Part shown: positions 22,613 through 23,829 of the stretch, piece by piece | How positions within the stretch are numbered: the first letter of the stretch is position 1 | How the letters are laid out: the number at the start of each line of letters is the position of its first letter | Notes under the pieces: generated by a model | Databases searched by the model: none | Seen by the model: the letters and a program-made list of their open reading frames with translations, nothing else | What the model was told of the DNA's origin: nothing | Program-made: the position numbers and the translations under genes | NCBI GenBank assembly: GCA_040752195.1 | Contig: JBFMFC010000050.1 | Coordinates: forward strand, 1 to 23,829 | Length of the DNA: 23,829 nucleotides | Source: DSNY01 sp040752195 | GTDB lineage: Bacteria; Pseudomonadota; Gammaproteobacteria; Burkholderiales; Burkholderiaceae_F | Direction: 5' to 3'

Positions 22613-23829
22613 ATGTCAGAGCCCTCCGTGACGCCGCCCTCCCCCGCCCCCGCGACCTCGTCTTTGCACGCGAAGGACAACGCCTGGTCGGGCCGCTTCG
22701 CCGAGCCGGTCGCCGAGTTCGTGTTGCGATACACCGCCAGCGTCGACTTCGACCGGCGCCTGGCGTTCGCGGACATCGAGGGGTCGCTGGCGCACGCGGC
22801 GATGCTCGCCAAGGTGGGCGTGCTGTCGGCACAGGACCTCGCCGCGATCGAGCGCGGCATGGCGCAGATCCGCGGCGAGATCGAGCGCGGCGAGTTCGCC
22901 TGGCAGCTCGCGCTGGAGGACGTGCACCTGAACATCGAAAAGCGCCTGACCGAGCTGGTCGGCGACGCCGGCAAGCGGCTGCACACGGGGCGCTCGCGCA
23001 ACGACCAGGTCGCCACCGACCTGCGCCTGTACCTGCGCGGCGAGATCGACCGCATCGTCGCGGTGCTGTCGCGACTGCAGGCCGCGCTGGTCGATCAGGC
23101 CGCGCGTCACGCCGACACGGTGATGCCGGGCTTCACTCACTTGCAGGTCGCGCAACCGGTGACGTTCGGCCATCACCTGCTCGCGTACGTCGAGATGTTC
23201 GAGCGCGACCGCGAGCGGCTGCTCGATGCGCGCAAGCGCGTGAATCGTCTGCCGCTGGGAGCCGCGGCGCTGGCGGGCACCACGTTTCCGATCGACCGGG
23301 AGTTCGTCGCGGCGCGGCTCGGCTTCGAAGGCCTGTGCGAGAACTCGCTCGACGCAGTCAGCGATCGCGACTTCGCGATCGAGTTCTGCGCGGCCGCCGC
23401 GCTGCTGATGATGCACGTGTCGCGGCTGGCCGAAGAACTGGTGCTGTGGATGAATCCGCGCTTCGGCTTCGTGCGGCTGCCCGACCGCTTCACCACGGGT
23501 TCGTCGATCATGCCGCAAAAGAAGAACCCCGACGTGCCGGAGCTGGCGCGCGGCAAGACCGGCCGTGTCTACGGTGATCTCACGGCGCTGCTCGTGCTGA
23601 TGAAGGGTCAGCCGCTCGCGTACAACAAGGACAACCAGGAAGACAAGGAGCCGGTGTTCGACGCGATCGACACCGTGCTCGACACGCTGCGCGCCTTTGC
23701 CGAGATGGTGCCCGGCATCGAGGTCGATGCGGCAGCGATGCGCCAGGCTGCCGAGGAAGGTTTTTCGACCGCGACCGATCTGGCCGACTATCTGGTGAAA
23801 AGGGGCATGCCGTTCCGCGACGCGCACGA
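22613..23829 (+). CDS. argH: Argininosuccinate lyase (5' part, runs off the window)
   Basis: Cleaves argininosuccinate to arginine and fumarate, the last step of arginine synthesis. About 405 of the usual ~460 residues are present, and no stop is reached before the window ends. After a Pro/Ser/Thr-rich N-terminal extension of ~22 residues, the protein starts with NAWSGRFAEPV. It shows LHTGRSRNDQVATDLRLY, catalytic H176 in PGFTHLQVAQP, and the fumarase/lyase signature GSSIMPQKKNPD at 296-307 with the catalytic serine. ATG 22613 has no clear ribosome-binding site; the extension is unusually long, so the real start could be a few codons further in. Divergent from the sensor kinase gene by 25 bases. 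Confidence 0.96.
   Translation, partial: MSEPSVTPPSPAPATSSLHAKDNAWSGRFAEPVAEFVLRYTASVDFDRRLAFADIEGSLAHAAMLAKVGVLSAQDLAAIERGMAQIRGEIERGEFAWQLALEDVHLNIEKRLTELVGDAGKRLHTGRSRNDQVATDLRLYLRGEIDRIVAVLSRLQAALVDQAARHADTVMPGFTHLQVAQPVTFGHHLLAYVEMFERDRERLLDARKRVNRLPLGAAALAGTTFPIDREFVAARLGFEGLCENSLDAVSDRDFAIEFCAAAALLMMHVSRLAEELVLWMNPRFGFVRLPDRFTTGSSIMPQKKNPDVPELARGKTGRVYGDLTALLVLMKGQPLAYNKDNQEDKEPVFDAIDTVLDTLRAFAEMVPGIEVDAAAMRQAAEEGFSTATDLADYLVKRGMPFRDAH

Overview
This is a GC-rich chromosomal window, almost certainly from a betaproteobacterium and most likely Burkholderiales. Reasons: a trimeric-type porin ending in Phe, an AlgZ/AlgR-type LytTR two-component pair beside argH, a hemC-hemD-hemX-hemY cluster divergent from ppc, a TRAP transporter, and heavy GC-rich codon bias that opens long spurious frames on the opposite strands. 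A 100-base run of N shows that it is a draft scaffold, possibly metagenomic.

Layout, left to right: nadE (-), a COG3146/DUF482 acetyltransferase-like gene (+), ppa (-), an aldehyde dehydrogenase and an SDR oxidoreductase (+) separated by a palindromic repeat, a CvrA/NhaP2-type K+/H+ antiporter (-), the assembly gap, a dctPQM TRAP transporter (-, dctM truncated by the gap), hemC-hemD-hemX-hemY (-, listed in transcription order), ppc (+), an amino-acid ABC permease and substrate-binding lipoprotein (-), a porin (+), an algZ-algR-like sensor kinase/regulator pair (-), and the first ~405 codons of argH (+), which runs off the window.

Functionally, the backbone is housekeeping: NAD synthesis, pyrophosphate hydrolysis, heme synthesis (porphobilinogen to uroporphyrinogen III, plus the membrane proteins HemX/HemY), anaplerotic oxaloacetate formation, and arginine synthesis. 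Two blocks look like accessory modules set into it. The first is oxidation plus uptake (ALDH, SDR, antiporter, TRAP transporter). The second is nutrient entry (porin, amino-acid binding protein, permease without an ATPase).

I see no phage, CRISPR array, insertion sequence, tRNA or rRNA, and no convincing new system. The most interesting non-coding structures are a 69-bp imperfect palindrome at 5030-5098, a hairpin-rich spacer between dctP and dctQ with an apparent degenerate echo of the dctP 3' end, and back-to-back ppa/ALDH promoters. No stretch over 300 bases lacks a gene; the longest spacers are 19292-19543 and 9409-9617.
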